DNA of 64,000 bases. Source: Rhodoplanes sp046000175. GTDB lineage: Bacteria > Pseudomonadota > Alphaproteobacteria > Rhizobiales > Xanthobacteraceae. The position numbers and the translations under genes are program-made. The stretch spans positions 10,430 to 74,429 of the forward strand of contig NZ_JBEOMB010000045.1 in NCBI RefSeq assembly GCF_046000175.1, read 5' to 3'. The notes under the pieces were generated by a model, which saw only the letters and a program-made list of their open reading frames with translations, was not told the origin of the DNA and searched no databases. Of the stretch, positions 54,010 to 63,210 are shown in pieces (the stretch's first letter is position 1; every line of letters starts with the position of its first letter).

Positions 54010-54348
54010 ATGTCTAGAAGCGTATCGCGGCGCCCACGTGACCTTTGGGCGGATCGGCTCCCGGGGCGGCTGCCCACCCTGGCGGTTCTCGCCGCCGTGG
54101 CCGTCTCCGTCGCGGGGTGCTCCTCCATCCTGTCGGACATGCCGCAGCAGATCGGCGGGCTGCCGAGCGACGCCCCGGCGCGTTCGGCCGCGCCGCCGAG
54201 CTATCCGGCCGTGAACGACATGGCCGAGGCCCGCGCCGAGCGCACCCTCACCGAGGCGGAGCGCAAGAAGGTGCAGGCCGACCTCGACGCCGCCCGCGCC
54301 GCCGCCGCCAAGCGCGCCGGGACAGCCGCCCAGACGCAGGAGCGCTGA
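54010..54348 (+). CDS. small lipoprotein
   Basis: A 112-residue protein with a basic start (MSRSVSRRPRDLWADRL), a hydrophobic stretch LAVLAAVAVS and the lipobox VAGC. After the Cys comes SSILSDMPQQIGGLPSDAPA and a helical, charged C-terminus (RTLTEAERKKVQADLDAARA). The CSSILSDMP beginning is shared by Rhizobiales lipoproteins of unknown function. Divergent from phaC, with 95 bases between them. No strong ribosome site is visible. Confidence 0.78.
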   Translation: MSRSVSRRPRDLWADRLPGRLPTLAVLAAVAVSVAGCSSILSDMPQQIGGLPSDAPARSAAPPSYPAVNDMAEARAERTLTEAERKKVQADLDAARAAAAKRAGTAAQTQER

Positions 54349-54498
54349 CCCGAGGCGCTGACCCGAGGCGCTGACTCGGCCCCGCACCGGAATTCCCGTC
54401 CGGTTCGGCTCCCCACCTTTACTGATCCGGCGATCGTCGTGTTAAAAGCCCCGCACGCGCCGGTCAGGCACCGATCTCGCAGCGGAGCTTTCGACATC

Positions 54499-55716
54499 AT
54501 GGAAGAATTTCATCGGATTCGCCGTCTCCCGCCCTACGTTTTCGAGCAGGTGAACCGCGCCAAGGCCGCCGCGCGCAACGCCGGCGCCGACATCATCGAT
54601 CTCGGCATGGGCAATCCCGACCTCCCGGCGCCGGCCCACGTGGTCGAGAAGCTGAAGGAGACGGCGGGCAAGTTCCGCACCGACCGCTACTCCGCCTCGA
54701 AGGGAATCGCCGGGCTGCGCCGCGCCCAGGCGGCGTATTACGGCCGCCGCTTCGGCGTGAAGCTCAATCCCGACACCCAGGTGGTGGCGACGCTCGGCTC
54801 GAAGGAAGGCTTCGCCAACATGGCGCAGGCCATCACGGCGCCGGGTGACGTCGTGCTGGTGCCGAATCCGAGCTATCCGATCCACGCCTTCGGCTTCCTG
54901 ATGGCGGGCGGCGTCATCCGCTCGGTGCCGTGCAATCCGGGGCCGGAGCTGTTCCACGCGCTCGAGCGCGCCTGCGCCCACTCGATCCCGAAGCCGACCG
55001 CGCTGGTCGTCTGCTACCCGTCGAACCCGACCGCCGAGGTCGCCGATCTCGACTTCTACAAGGACGTCGTCGCCTTCGCGAAGAAGCACGACCTCATCGT
55101 GCTGTCCGACCTCGCCTATGCCGAGGTCTATTTCGACGACAACCCGCCGCCCTCGATGCTGCAGGTGCCGGGCGCCTTCGACGTCGCGGTCGAGTTCACC
55201 TCGATGTCGAAGACCTTCTCGATGCCGGGCTGGCGCATGGGCTTCGCGGTCGGCAACGAGCGGCTGATCGCGGCGCTGGCGCGGGTGAAGTCCTATCTCG
55301 ACTACGGCGCCTTCACGCCCGTGCAGGTCGCCGCCACGGCGGCGCTGAACGGCCCGGAGGACTGCATCCGCGAGATGCGCGAGACCTACAAGCGCCGCCG
55401 CGACGTGCTGGTCGAGAGCTTCGGCCGGGCCGGCTGGGACGTGCCGCCGCCGCGCGCCTCGATGTTCGCCTGGTGCCCGATCCCCAAGCCGTTCGACACG
55501 CTGGGCTCGATCGAGTTCGCCACCATGCTGGTCGAGAAGGCCGAGGTGGCGGTGGCGCCGGGCGTCGGCTTCGGCGAGCACGGCGACGGTTTCGTTCGCA
55601 TTGCGTTAGTCGAGAACGAACAGCGGATCCGTCAGGCGGCGCGCAACTTGCGGCGGTTTCTTGAAACCGGCCCCGAAAAGCTGCACAACGTCGTTCCCCT
55701 CGCTCAGTCGCGCTGA
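54499..55716 (+). CDS. alaC: class I aminotransferase (AlaC-like)
   Basis: A 405-residue PLP enzyme. FHRIRRLPPYVFEQVNRAKA and IIDLGMGNPDLPAP are the N-terminal signature of AlaC-type alanine aminotransferases, which also resemble LL-diaminopimelate aminotransferase. PLP lysine is in TSMSKTFSMPGWRMGFAVG; YPSNPTAEVADL supplies the Asn and DLAYAEVYFD the Asp/Tyr. It likely makes alanine from pyruvate and glutamate. The ATG at 54499 gives MEEFHRIRR. hom follows after 35 bases, a conserved alphaproteobacterial neighbourhood. Confidence 0.88.
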   Translation: MEEFHRIRRLPPYVFEQVNRAKAAARNAGADIIDLGMGNPDLPAPAHVVEKLKETAGKFRTDRYSASKGIAGLRRAQAAYYGRRFGVKLNPDTQVVATLGSKEGFANMAQAITAPGDVVLVPNPSYPIHAFGFLMAGGVIRSVPCNPGPELFHALERACAHSIPKPTALVVCYPSNPTAEVADLDFYKDVVAFAKKHDLIVLSDLAYAEVYFDDNPPPSMLQVPGAFDVAVEFTSMSKTFSMPGWRMGFAVGNERLIAALARVKSYLDYGAFTPVQVAATAALNGPEDCIREMRETYKRRRDVLVESFGRAGWDVPPPRASMFAWCPIPKPFDTLGSIEFATMLVEKAEVAVAPGVGFGEHGDGFVRIALVENEQRIRQAARNLRRFLETGPEKLHNVVPLAQSR

Positions 55717-55751
55717 GCCGCGATTCTCCCGCTCGACAGGTCGTTCTCGAA

Positions 55752-57095
55752 ATGGTTGCGCCGCTCAAAGTCGGTCTCGCGGGCCTCGGCACCGTCGGTG
55801 GCTCGGTCGCTCGCCTGCTGCAGAAGCAGGAGTCGAACGCGCCGGAGTCCAACGTGCTGGCGACGCGGTGCGGTCGTCCGGTCAAGCTCGTCGCGGTCTC
55901 GGCCAAGGCCGAGGCCGAGATGCACGCCCTCGGCATCCCGGGCCTGCGCTTCGTCCCGAGCCCGGCGGCGCTCGCCGCCGACCCGGAGATCGACGCCTTC
56001 GTCGAGCTGATGGGCGGCGCCGGTGACCCGGCGAAGTCGGCAATCGAGGCGGCCCTGTCGGCCGGCAAGCCGGTCGTCACCGCCAACAAGGCGCTGATCG
56101 CCCGCCACGGCGTGGCGCTCGCCACGCTGGCCGAGAAGCACGGCGTCGCGCTCAATTTCGAGGCGGCGGTCGGCGGTGCCATTCCGGTGGTCAAGACGCT
56201 GCGGGAAGGCTTCGCCGGCAACTCGTTCGAGCGCGTCTACGGCATCCTCAACGGCACCTGCAACTACATCCTGTCGCGCATGGAGAGCGAGAAGCTCTCC
56301 TTCGCCGACTGTCTCCGCGAGGCGCAGCGGCTGGGTTATGCCGAGGCCGACCCGACCTTCGATGTCGAGGGCTTCGACACGGCCCAGAAGATCGCCATCC
56401 TGGCGAGTCTCGCCTTCGGCGTGCAGGTCGATCCCGACGCGGTCTTCGTCGAGGGCATCTCGTCGATCACGCCCGAGGATCTCGAGGCGGCGGCCGAGCT
56501 CGGCTACCGCATCAAGCTGCTCGGCGTCGCGGTGCGCACCGAGCAGGGCATCGAGCAGCGCGTCCACCCCACCATGGTGCGGCTCGATTCGCCGCTCGCC
56601 CAGGTGATGGGCGTCACCAATGCCGTGACGGTCGATCCGGCCGGCTTCCCGCCCATCACCCTGGTGGGACCGGGCGCCGGTGGGGCGGCGACCGCCTCGG
56701 CCGTGGTGGCCGATCTCGCCGACATCGCCCGCGGGCTGCGCGCCGCGCCCTTCGGCCGCCCGACCGAGGCGCTGACCGGCAGCCGTCGCGCTCCGATGCA
56801 GCGCCACGAGGGCGGCTACTACATCCGGCTCGCCGCCGTCGACCGGCCCGGCACCTTCGCGACCATCGCCAAGCATCTGGCGGACGAGCATATCTCGCTC
56901 GAATCGATCGTCCAGCGCCGGCGCAACGGCGAGCCGCATGGCGGCTCCAGCCCGGACAGCGCCCAGACCCCCGCGCCGGTCATCCTGGTGACCTATGCCA
57001 CGACCGAGGACGCCGTGCGCAAAGCGTTGAGCGAGATCAAGAACAGGGGTGTGATCGCGGGTAACCCTCAGGTCATCCGCATCGAGAAGAACTGA
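55752..57095 (+). CDS. hom: homoserine dehydrogenase
   Basis: A 447-residue enzyme reducing aspartate semialdehyde to homoserine, the branch to threonine and methionine. NAD(P) loop VGLAGLGTVGGSVARLLQKQ; TANKALIARHG; catalytic region VYGILNGTCNYILSRME with EADPTFDVEGFDTAQKIAIL; C-terminal ACT domain from about 350 (RLAAVDRPGTFATIAKHLAD), which is the threonine feedback site in relatives. Between ACT strands there is a short Pro/Ser insertion (RNGEPHGGSSPDSAQTP). In the order alaC-hom-glpX-recJ. Confidence 0.96.
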   Translation: MVAPLKVGLAGLGTVGGSVARLLQKQESNAPESNVLATRCGRPVKLVAVSAKAEAEMHALGIPGLRFVPSPAALAADPEIDAFVELMGGAGDPAKSAIEAALSAGKPVVTANKALIARHGVALATLAEKHGVALNFEAAVGGAIPVVKTLREGFAGNSFERVYGILNGTCNYILSRMESEKLSFADCLREAQRLGYAEADPTFDVEGFDTAQKIAILASLAFGVQVDPDAVFVEGISSITPEDLEAAAELGYRIKLLGVAVRTEQGIEQRVHPTMVRLDSPLAQVMGVTNAVTVDPAGFPPITLVGPGAGGAATASAVVADLADIARGLRAAPFGRPTEALTGSRRAPMQRHEGGYYIRLAAVDRPGTFATIAKHLADEHISLESIVQRRRNGEPHGGSSPDSAQTPAPVILVTYATTEDAVRKALSEIKNRGVIAGNPQVIRIEKN

Positions 57096-57137
57096 CCGGA
57101 GAGACCCTGCGCTCCGGTCGCTTTGAAAGGATTCGAC

Positions 57138-58166
57138 GTGAGCATGAGCGAGGTCGTCAAAAGCGATCGGAACCTGATCGCCGCCACCCGCCAGCGCGAA
57201 ACTCTCGACCGCGTGCTCTCGATCGAGATCGTCCGAGTGACCGAGCGGGCCGCCGTGGCGGCCGCCCAGTGGCGCGGCCGCGGCAACGAGAAGGCCGCCG
57301 ACCAGGCCGCCGTCGACGCCATGCGGCGCGAGCTGAACCGCCTGCCCATCTCCGGCACCGTGGTGATCGGCGAGGGCGAGCGCGACGAGGCGCCGATGCT
57401 GTTCATCGGCGAGCATGTCGGCAACGGCAAGGGCCCGAAGGTCGACATCGCCGTCGACCCGCTGGAAGGCACGACGCTGTGCGCCAAGTCGATGCCGGGC
57501 GCGATCGCCACCATGGCGATGGCGGAGGGTGGCTCGCTCCTCAACGCCCCCGACGTCTACATGGACAAGATCGCCATCGGTCCGGGCTACTCCAAGAACG
57601 TCGTCGATCTCGACGCCCCGCCCGAGCAGAACATCCGCTCGCTCGCCATGGCCAAGGGGGTCAAGCCGGACGAGATCACGGCCCTGATCCTCGACCGCCC
57701 GCGCCACGCCGATCTGATCGCCGCGGTGCGGCGCACCGGCGCCTCGGTGCAGCTGATCTCCGACGGCGACGTCGCCGGCGTGATCCACACGGCGGACCCC
57801 GAGACCACCGGGGTCGACATCTATCTCGGCATCGGCGGCGCGCCGGAAGGCGTGCTGGCCGCCGCCGCGCTGTCCTGCATCGGCGGCCAGTTCCAGGGCC
57901 GGCTGATCCTCGACAACGAGGAGAAGCGCGAGCGCTCGCGCCGCATGGGCATCAAGGATCCGAAGAAGAAGTATCAGCTCGAGGATCTGGTCACCGGCGA
58001 CTGCGTGTTCGCGGCCACCGGCATCGTGTCCGGCTCGCTGCTGCGCGGCGTGCGCTTCCGCCCCGGCATCATCGAGACCGAGACCGTGGTGATGCGCTCC
58101 ACCACCGGCACGGTGCGCTGGATCCGCGCCGAGCATCGCCACTTCCAGAAGTTCCAGATGGGGTGA
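57138..58166 (+). CDS. glpX: class II fructose-1,6-bisphosphatase GlpX
   Basis: A 342-residue GlpX-type phosphatase of gluconeogenesis and the Calvin cycle. Metal and substrate motifs: GTVVIGEGERDEAPMLFIGE, DIAVDPLEGTTLCAKSMPG, then ILDRPRHADLIAAVRRTGA and GIGGAPEGVLAAAALSCIGG. Start: GTG at 57138 has AAAGGA six bases before it; the ATG at 57144 has a suboptimal 12-13 base spacing. Follows hom by 42 bases and precedes recJ. Confidence 0.95.
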   Translation: MSMSEVVKSDRNLIAATRQRETLDRVLSIEIVRVTERAAVAAAQWRGRGNEKAADQAAVDAMRRELNRLPISGTVVIGEGERDEAPMLFIGEHVGNGKGPKVDIAVDPLEGTTLCAKSMPGAIATMAMAEGGSLLNAPDVYMDKIAIGPGYSKNVVDLDAPPEQNIRSLAMAKGVKPDEITALILDRPRHADLIAAVRRTGASVQLISDGDVAGVIHTADPETTGVDIYLGIGGAPEGVLAAAALSCIGGQFQGRLILDNEEKRERSRRMGIKDPKKKYQLEDLVTGDCVFAATGIVSGSLLRGVRFRPGIIETETVVMRSTTGTVRWIRAEHRHFQKFQMG

Positions 58167-58198
58167 GGCTGGCTTCCGCCGCGTTCGCTCGCGCTGCG

Positions 58199-58314
58199 CC
58201 TCATGGTGAGGAGCGCCCGAAGGGCGCGTCTCGAACCATGTGGCCCCGCGGCGGTCCAGCAGGGGCCGCGTCCTTCGAGACGCGGACCTTCGGTCCGCTC
58301 CTCAGGACGAGGGG
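58199..58314. repeat. dispersed palindromic repeat, family D
   Basis: The arm CCTCATGGTGAGGAGCGCCC with GAAGGGCGCGTCTCGAACCA is matched by CGTCCTTCGAGACGCGGACC and TTCGGTCCGCTCCTCAGGAC on the other side. This pattern is common in Bradyrhizobium-like genomes. It fills most of the glpX-recJ gap and stops 45 bases before recJ. Confidence 0.75.
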
Positions 58315-58359
58315 AGGACAGGGCGCGCGCGACGCCGGACCGGCCACGGGCGCCGCCGC

Positions 58360-60159
58360 ATGACTCCCTTCCTCGGCGTGGAAAAATCCGCCACCGGGCG
58401 CGTGTGGCGTGACCGGCTGGACGAGCGCGCCGCCCAGCGGGCGGTCGCCATCGTGCAGCGGCACGGCACGCCGGAGCTCTTGGCGCGCGTTCTCGCGGGG
58501 CGGGGCGTCGAGCCGGACGACGTGCCGGCGCATCTCGACCCGACCATCCGCCGGCTGATGCCCGACCCGGCCGTGCTGACCGACATGGAGGCTGCCGCCG
58601 CGCGCCTCGCCGACGCGGTGGAGCGCGGCGAGCGCGTCACCGTGTTCGGCGACTACGACGTCGACGGCGCGACGGCGAGCGCCCTGATGACGCTGGTGCT
58701 GCGCCAGTGCGGCCTCGATCCCGACATCTACATCCCCGACCGCATCTTCGAAGGCTACGGCCCGAACGTCGAGGCGATCCGCCAGATCGCCGCGCGAAAG
58801 ACCACGCTGATCGTCGCGGTCGACTGCGGCACGTCCAGCTTCGAGCCGTTCGAGGAGGCGAAGAGGCTCGGCGTCGACGTGGTGGTGGTTGACCATCACA
58901 TGGCGGACGAGACGCTGCCGCCGGCGGTCGCGCTGGTGAATCCCAACCGCCAGGACGACCTCTCCAAGCTCGGGCATCTGTGCGCGGTCGGGCTGGTGTT
59001 CATGACCGTGGTGGCGCTGGTGCGCGAGCTGCGCCGCCGCGGTTTTTGGAGCGAGCTGCGCCCGCAGCCCGATTTGCTCGAATATGTGGACATCGTCGCG
59101 CTCGGCACCGTCGCCGACGTGGTGCCGCTCGTCGGTCTCAACCGCGCCTTCGTCGCCAAGGGTCTGATCGGCATGAGGCGGCGCGAGCGCGTCGGCCTCA
59201 CGGCGCTGATGGACGTGGCGCGCCTCAATGGTCCGCCGGAGGCGTGGCATCTCGGCTTCCTGCTCGGTCCGCGGATCAACGCGGGCGGGCGGATCGGCCG
59301 GGCCGATCTCGGCGCCCGGCTGCTCACCCTCGACGATCCGGTCGAGGCGCAGACCATCGCGGCCGAGCTCGACCGGCTCAACCGCGAGCGCCAGGTGATC
59401 GAGCAGTCCGCGGTCGCCGAAGCCGAGGCGGAGGCGATGGCGGCGCTGGGGCTCGAGGAGAAGGGGGCCGTCGTGGTGACGGCGGCGGCCGGCTGGCATC
59501 CGGGCGTCGTCGGGCTGGTCGCGGCGCGCCTGAAGGAGCGGTTCGGCCGCCCGGCCTTCGCCATCGCCATGGAGCCGGGCGAGACCGGCACCGGCTCGGG
59601 CCGCTCGATCCCGGGCGTCGATCTCGGTCGCGCCGTCAAGCAGGCGCTGCACGAGGGGCTGCTGGTGAAGGGCGGCGGCCACGCCATGGCGGCCGGCGTG
59701 ACGTTGAAAAAATCCGCGCTCGGCGCCTTCCGGGCGTTTCTGGAGGAGACGCTGGCGGCGGCCGTCGAGGTCGCACGACGTGATCATTCGCTGAAGATCG
59801 ACGGCGCCGTCTCGGCCGCCGCCGTGACGCCGGAGCTGTGCCGCACGCTGGCCCAGGCCGGACCCTACGGTTCCGGCAATCCGGAGCCGGTGATGGCGCT
59901 GCCGTCCCACACGGTCGCCTATGCGGACGAGGTCGGGCAGGCGCATGTGAAGGTGCGGCTCAAGGGCGGTGACGGCGCCTTCGTCGAGGCGATCGCGTTC
60001 CGCTCCGCCGGCCAGCCGCTCGGTCGCGCGTTGTTGGAGAGCCGCGGGCGGCGCGTGCATGTCGCCGGCTGCCTCGCGGTCGACCGCTGGCAGGGCGCCG
60101 AGCGTGCGCAGCTCCGCATCCTCGATGTCGCCGCAAGCGAGCCGACCGGGCTGCGCTGA
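58360..60159 (+). CDS. recJ: single-stranded-DNA-specific exonuclease RecJ
   Basis: A 599-residue 5'-3' exonuclease used in recombination and mismatch repair. DHH-superfamily motifs: FGDYDVDGATASALM with Asp98, Asp100 and Asp102; IVAVDCGTSSFEPF; VVVVDHHMADETLPPAVALV with Asp178-His179-His180; LGTVADVVPL. The DHHA1 domain contains GLLVKGGGHAMAAGVTLKKS, and an OB domain follows (GNPEPVMALPSHTV). ATG at 58360 gives MTPFLGVEKS, the usual start. The open frame left of it, to 58240, passes through a repeat. Confidence 0.96.
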   Translation: MTPFLGVEKSATGRVWRDRLDERAAQRAVAIVQRHGTPELLARVLAGRGVEPDDVPAHLDPTIRRLMPDPAVLTDMEAAAARLADAVERGERVTVFGDYDVDGATASALMTLVLRQCGLDPDIYIPDRIFEGYGPNVEAIRQIAARKTTLIVAVDCGTSSFEPFEEAKRLGVDVVVVDHHMADETLPPAVALVNPNRQDDLSKLGHLCAVGLVFMTVVALVRELRRRGFWSELRPQPDLLEYVDIVALGTVADVVPLVGLNRAFVAKGLIGMRRRERVGLTALMDVARLNGPPEAWHLGFLLGPRINAGGRIGRADLGARLLTLDDPVEAQTIAAELDRLNRERQVIEQSAVAEAEAEAMAALGLEEKGAVVVTAAAGWHPGVVGLVAARLKERFGRPAFAIAMEPGETGTGSGRSIPGVDLGRAVKQALHEGLLVKGGGHAMAAGVTLKKSALGAFRAFLEETLAAAVEVARRDHSLKIDGAVSAAAVTPELCRTLAQAGPYGSGNPEPVMALPSHTVAYADEVGQAHVKVRLKGGDGAFVEAIAFRSAGQPLGRALLESRGRRVHVAGCLAVDRWQGAERAQLRILDVAASEPTGLR

Positions 60160-60305
60160 ACGGCGCGTCCAATCCTCATCATCTTGCTGTCGTGGCGCAT
60201 CCGTCGTCGCGCAGCGCGCATCGTGGACCCATTGCCGGGCCGAGGCGTTGGCCCCTTGCAACGCGCCGCGGCGCAAGTCGCCGCGGACCGACAAGGAGGC
60301 ACCGC

Positions 60306-60500
60306 ATGACCGCCAAGCCGCCGCCCGTTCCCACCGAGAACCAGAGCCCGCACGGCACCGGCGACCAGAACGCGCCGGACGTGTCCGCCGGCACGCCGAG
60401 CAAGACCCGGCAGCTCGCCGACAAGAACGTCGACCAGCAGGGCCGCCAGGGCAACAGCACGATCAACACGACGCACCAGGGCTATCAGCAGGATCGGTGA
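60306..60500 (+). CDS. small hydrophilic protein
   Basis: A 64-residue Gln/Thr/Pro-rich protein (TENQSPHGTGDQNAPDVSAG, then DKNVDQQGRQGNSTINTTHQ). No hydrophobic core; probably disordered. A strong ribosome site AAGGAGG is 7 bases before the ATG, which supports it. Followed after 40 bases by another small protein gene. I see no domain; stress-related roles are only a guess. Confidence 0.68.
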   Translation: MTAKPPPVPTENQSPHGTGDQNAPDVSAGTPSKTRQLADKNVDQQGRQGNSTINTTHQGYQQDR

Positions 60501-60540
60501 GCGACGCCCGCACGGAACGCATCAGTCGGAGGTGAGAACG

Positions 60541-60759
60541 ATGGCCAATGCCAGCAGGAAGCACATGGGCGTCGGAAGCCAAGGCAAGGGCGACGGCTCG
60601 GGCGCGACGACCGACGTCGACAAGGACGTGCTGCCCGACAACATGGTGCTGTCCAACCGCGACAAGGCGCTCCATTCGGAGGAGCGCGGCCGCGACGGAA
60701 AGCACCTGCAGACCGAGCAGTTCCAGGATCACAACACCGACCGGCTCGACGACGTGTAG
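60541..60759 (+). CDS. small hydrophilic protein
   Basis: A 72-residue polar protein (MANASRKHMGVGSQGKGDGS, then KDVLPDNMVLSNRDKALHSE and EQFQDHNTDRLDDV). Preceded by GGAGGTGAG. Charged and probably disordered, with no membrane segment. In tandem with the previous gene, so a two-gene operon. A family B repeat and a terminator follow. Confidence 0.68.
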   Translation: MANASRKHMGVGSQGKGDGSGATTDVDKDVLPDNMVLSNRDKALHSEERGRDGKHLQTEQFQDHNTDRLDDV

Positions 60760-60823
60760 CGCGGCCGGTGTCGACGAACTGGATATCTGCAGCGCTTCCG
60801 TCCTCCATGAAGAGGTCGCGATC

Positions 60824-60906
60824 TCCGCTCGTCCCCGCGAAGGCGGGGACCCAGGGGCGACACGGCAGAGAAGCTCTGGATCCCCGCTGACGCGGGGATG
60901 AGCGGA
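60824..60906. repeat. dispersed palindromic repeat, family B, copy 2
   Basis: Same arms as the copy at 5364-5446: TCCGCTCGTCCCCGCGAAGG at the left and CGCGGGGATGAGCGGA at the right, with a CTCTGGATCCCCGC inner arm. The two copies are nearly identical over both arms and differ mainly in the centre. Confidence 0.8.
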
Positions 60907-60939
60907 GTGTGGGGCGACTTCAGCGGAAAATGCTGTGAT

Positions 60940-60972
60940 AAAAAAGGCCCGGGCGAGAACCCGGGCCTTTTC
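60940..60972. terminator. bidirectional terminator between convergent genes
   Basis: Stem GGCCCGGG/CCCGGGCC (60946-60953 and 60960-60967), loop CGAGAA, with a run of A on the left and TTTT on the right. It can end both the small-protein operon from the left and the chemoreceptor gene from the right. Confidence 0.88.
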
Positions 60973-61017
60973 ATGTCGAGCGGTGCGTTGCCGCGGCGCG
61001 CCGGAGCGGCGTGACGC

Positions 61018-63210
61018 TCAGGCGGCCCGAATGTTGGACAGGAACTTGCCCACCTCGGCCTTCAACCGGTTGCTCTCGCCGGACAGCGACTGGGCCGAGG
61101 AGAGCACCTGCGACGACGCGGAGCCGGTCTCGGTGGCGCCGCGGTCGACCTCGCCGATATTGCTCGCCACCTCGGTGGTGCCGGCCGCCGCCTGCTGGAC
61201 GTTGCGGGCGATCTCCTGCGTGGCCGCCCCCTGCTGCTCGATCGCCGCGGCGATCGAGGCGGAGATCTCGGCGATGCGGCCGATGGTGCCGCCGATCTCC
61301 TTGATGGCCACGACCGAGTCCTGGGTCGCCGCCTGCATCCCGGTGATCTGCGCCGAGATGTCGCCGGTCGCCTTGCCGGTCTGGGCCGCGAGCGCCTTCA
61401 CCTCCTGGGCGACGACGGCGAACCCCTTGCCGGCCTCGCCGGCCCGGGCCGCCTCGATGGTCGCATTGAGCGCGAGCAGGTTGGTCTGCTCGGCGATCGC
61501 CGTGATCAGCTTGACGACGTCGCCGATGCGCCCGGCGGCCTGCGACAGCTCGTTGATGCGGCCGTCGGTCTTCTCGGCCTGCCGCACGGCCTCGTTGGCG
61601 ATGCGGCTCGACTCCTGCACCTGACGGCTGATCTCGTGGACCGACGAGGCCATCTCGTTGGTGGCGGAGGCGACCGACTGGACGTTGGTCGAGGCGAGCT
61701 CGGAGGCCGACGCGACCCTGGTGGAGAGCCGCTGCGTCGTCTCGGCCGTGCGGGTGAGCGTGCCGGCGGCGCGCTCCAGCTCGCCGGAGGCCGACGACAC
61801 CGTGTCGACGATCTCGCCCACCGCGGCCTCGAACCCGTCGGCGAGGCTGCGCATCTCGCCACGCCGCTGCGCCTCGGCCTTGGCCTGGTCGTCGGCGCGC
61901 TGCGCGATCATGCGCTGCAGGTCGTCGCGCATCCGGCGCAGCGTCGCGGCCAGCGTGCCGACCTCGTCGGCCTGCTCGACGTCGAGGTGCCGGCCGAAGT
62001 CGCCGGCCGCGATGCCCTCGGCGAAGGTCACGCTCTTGCGGATCGGCGACGAGATGCTGCGCGCCGCGACCCACATCAGCGCGATGGCGCCGAGCGCGAC
62101 GACGAGGCCGACGATGATCTGCCAGAAGGTCGTGGTGGTGGCGCGGGCATGCAGCGCGTCGGTGAGCGTGCGGGCGTCGGCCAGCACCACGTCCTGCGGC
62201 ACCTGGATCAGCACCGACCACGGCTTGCCGGTGCGGCCCATGGTGATCGGGGCGAAGGCGCGCAGCAGCTTGGTCTGCGGGTCCAGCTCGACCGACTCCT
62301 CGCCCTTCTTGATGTAGGCGAGGTCAGCCTGCGCGTTCTTGTTGAAGGTCGACATCGGCTGGCCGATCAGGTCGGCACGGCCCGAATGCGCGACGATCAG
62401 GCCCTCGTCGCTGAGGATCACGGCCTCGCTCTTGCCCCCGTAGAGCTCGCGGCTCAGCTCGGTGGCGAGCTTCTGGACGAAGTCGAGATTGAAGTCGGTG
62501 CCGGCGAGGCCGCGGAACTTGCCGTCGATCATCACCGGGACCGACAGGGTGGCGAGATAGACGCTCTTGCCCTGCACGATGTAGGGCAGCGGGCCGAGCA
62601 CGCTCTCCTTGGCGCCCTCCTGCAGGCTGATGTACCAGCCGCCCTTCATCACGCCGTTGGGATGGCGGTCGCGGCTGTCGTACTCGACCAGCGGCTGGAT
62701 GGCGATCTTGCCGTCCTGGGCGCGGGTCCAGTACGGCAGGAACCGGCCGGTGGCGTCGGAGCCGGCCTCGCGCTTGTTCTTGAACTCGCCGTCGCGTCCG
62801 TCGAGCGCGCCCGGCTCCCATGCCGAATAGGTGCCGTTGAGCTGCGGGTTCTGCTTCAGCACGTCCAGCAGAATGCGGTTGAGCTGGTCGCGCCGCATGT
62901 CGTTCGGCGTCGCCTCGGTCCCCTTGGAGGCGAGCACGCCGAAGCTCTCGGCCATGGTCCGGGCCGCCACCAGCGCCACCGTGAACTCGCGCTGCACGGC
63001 GCGAGCCTCGCGCGCCGCGAGATACTGCAGCGTCTCGCGGCTGTTGCGCTCCAGCAGCGAGGAGACGTTCTGGTCGACGAACTGGTTATTCCAGGACGAG
63101 GAGAGCACGCCGTAGCCGACCAGCACGCCGGCCGTGCCGACCAGGCAGACGCCGGCCAGCGAGGCGATCTTCGCCTGAATCGATTTGGCGATGAACGATG
63201 GGAGCTTCAT
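61018..63210 (-). CDS. methyl-accepting chemotaxis protein with dCache-like sensor
   Basis: A 730-residue chemoreceptor. One membrane helix near residues 13-36 (IASLAGVCLVGTAGVLVGYG); a large periplasmic dCache-like sensor follows (NGTYSAWEPGALDGRDGEFK, YWTRAQDGKIAIQPLVEYDS, GLAGTDFNLDFVQKLATELS). A second helix is at about 365-390, then HAMP, and the cytoplasmic signalling tip AIAEQTNLLALNATIEAARA with GKGFAVVAQEVKALAAQT. It ends without a CheR/CheB pentapeptide. ATG at 63210 is chosen; the frame up to 63411 is not coding. Ligand unknown; dCache sensors often bind amino acids or amines. Confidence 0.92.
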   Translation of the reverse strand: MKLPSFIAKSIQAKIASLAGVCLVGTAGVLVGYGVLSSSWNNQFVDQNVSSLLERNSRETLQYLAAREARAVQREFTVALVAARTMAESFGVLASKGTEATPNDMRRDQLNRILLDVLKQNPQLNGTYSAWEPGALDGRDGEFKNKREAGSDATGRFLPYWTRAQDGKIAIQPLVEYDSRDRHPNGVMKGGWYISLQEGAKESVLGPLPYIVQGKSVYLATLSVPVMIDGKFRGLAGTDFNLDFVQKLATELSRELYGGKSEAVILSDEGLIVAHSGRADLIGQPMSTFNKNAQADLAYIKKGEESVELDPQTKLLRAFAPITMGRTGKPWSVLIQVPQDVVLADARTLTDALHARATTTTFWQIIVGLVVALGAIALMWVAARSISSPIRKSVTFAEGIAAGDFGRHLDVEQADEVGTLAATLRRMRDDLQRMIAQRADDQAKAEAQRRGEMRSLADGFEAAVGEIVDTVSSASGELERAAGTLTRTAETTQRLSTRVASASELASTNVQSVASATNEMASSVHEISRQVQESSRIANEAVRQAEKTDGRINELSQAAGRIGDVVKLITAIAEQTNLLALNATIEAARAGEAGKGFAVVAQEVKALAAQTGKATGDISAQITGMQAATQDSVVAIKEIGGTIGRIAEISASIAAAIEQQGAATQEIARNVQQAAAGTTEVASNIGEVDRGATETGSASSQVLSSAQSLSGESNRLKAEVGKFLSNIRAA

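Noticed and set aside
51149..54214. 1021-codon plus-strand frame opposite phaC
   Set aside because: Low-complexity antisense shadow; the minus frame has the PhaC catalytic triad.
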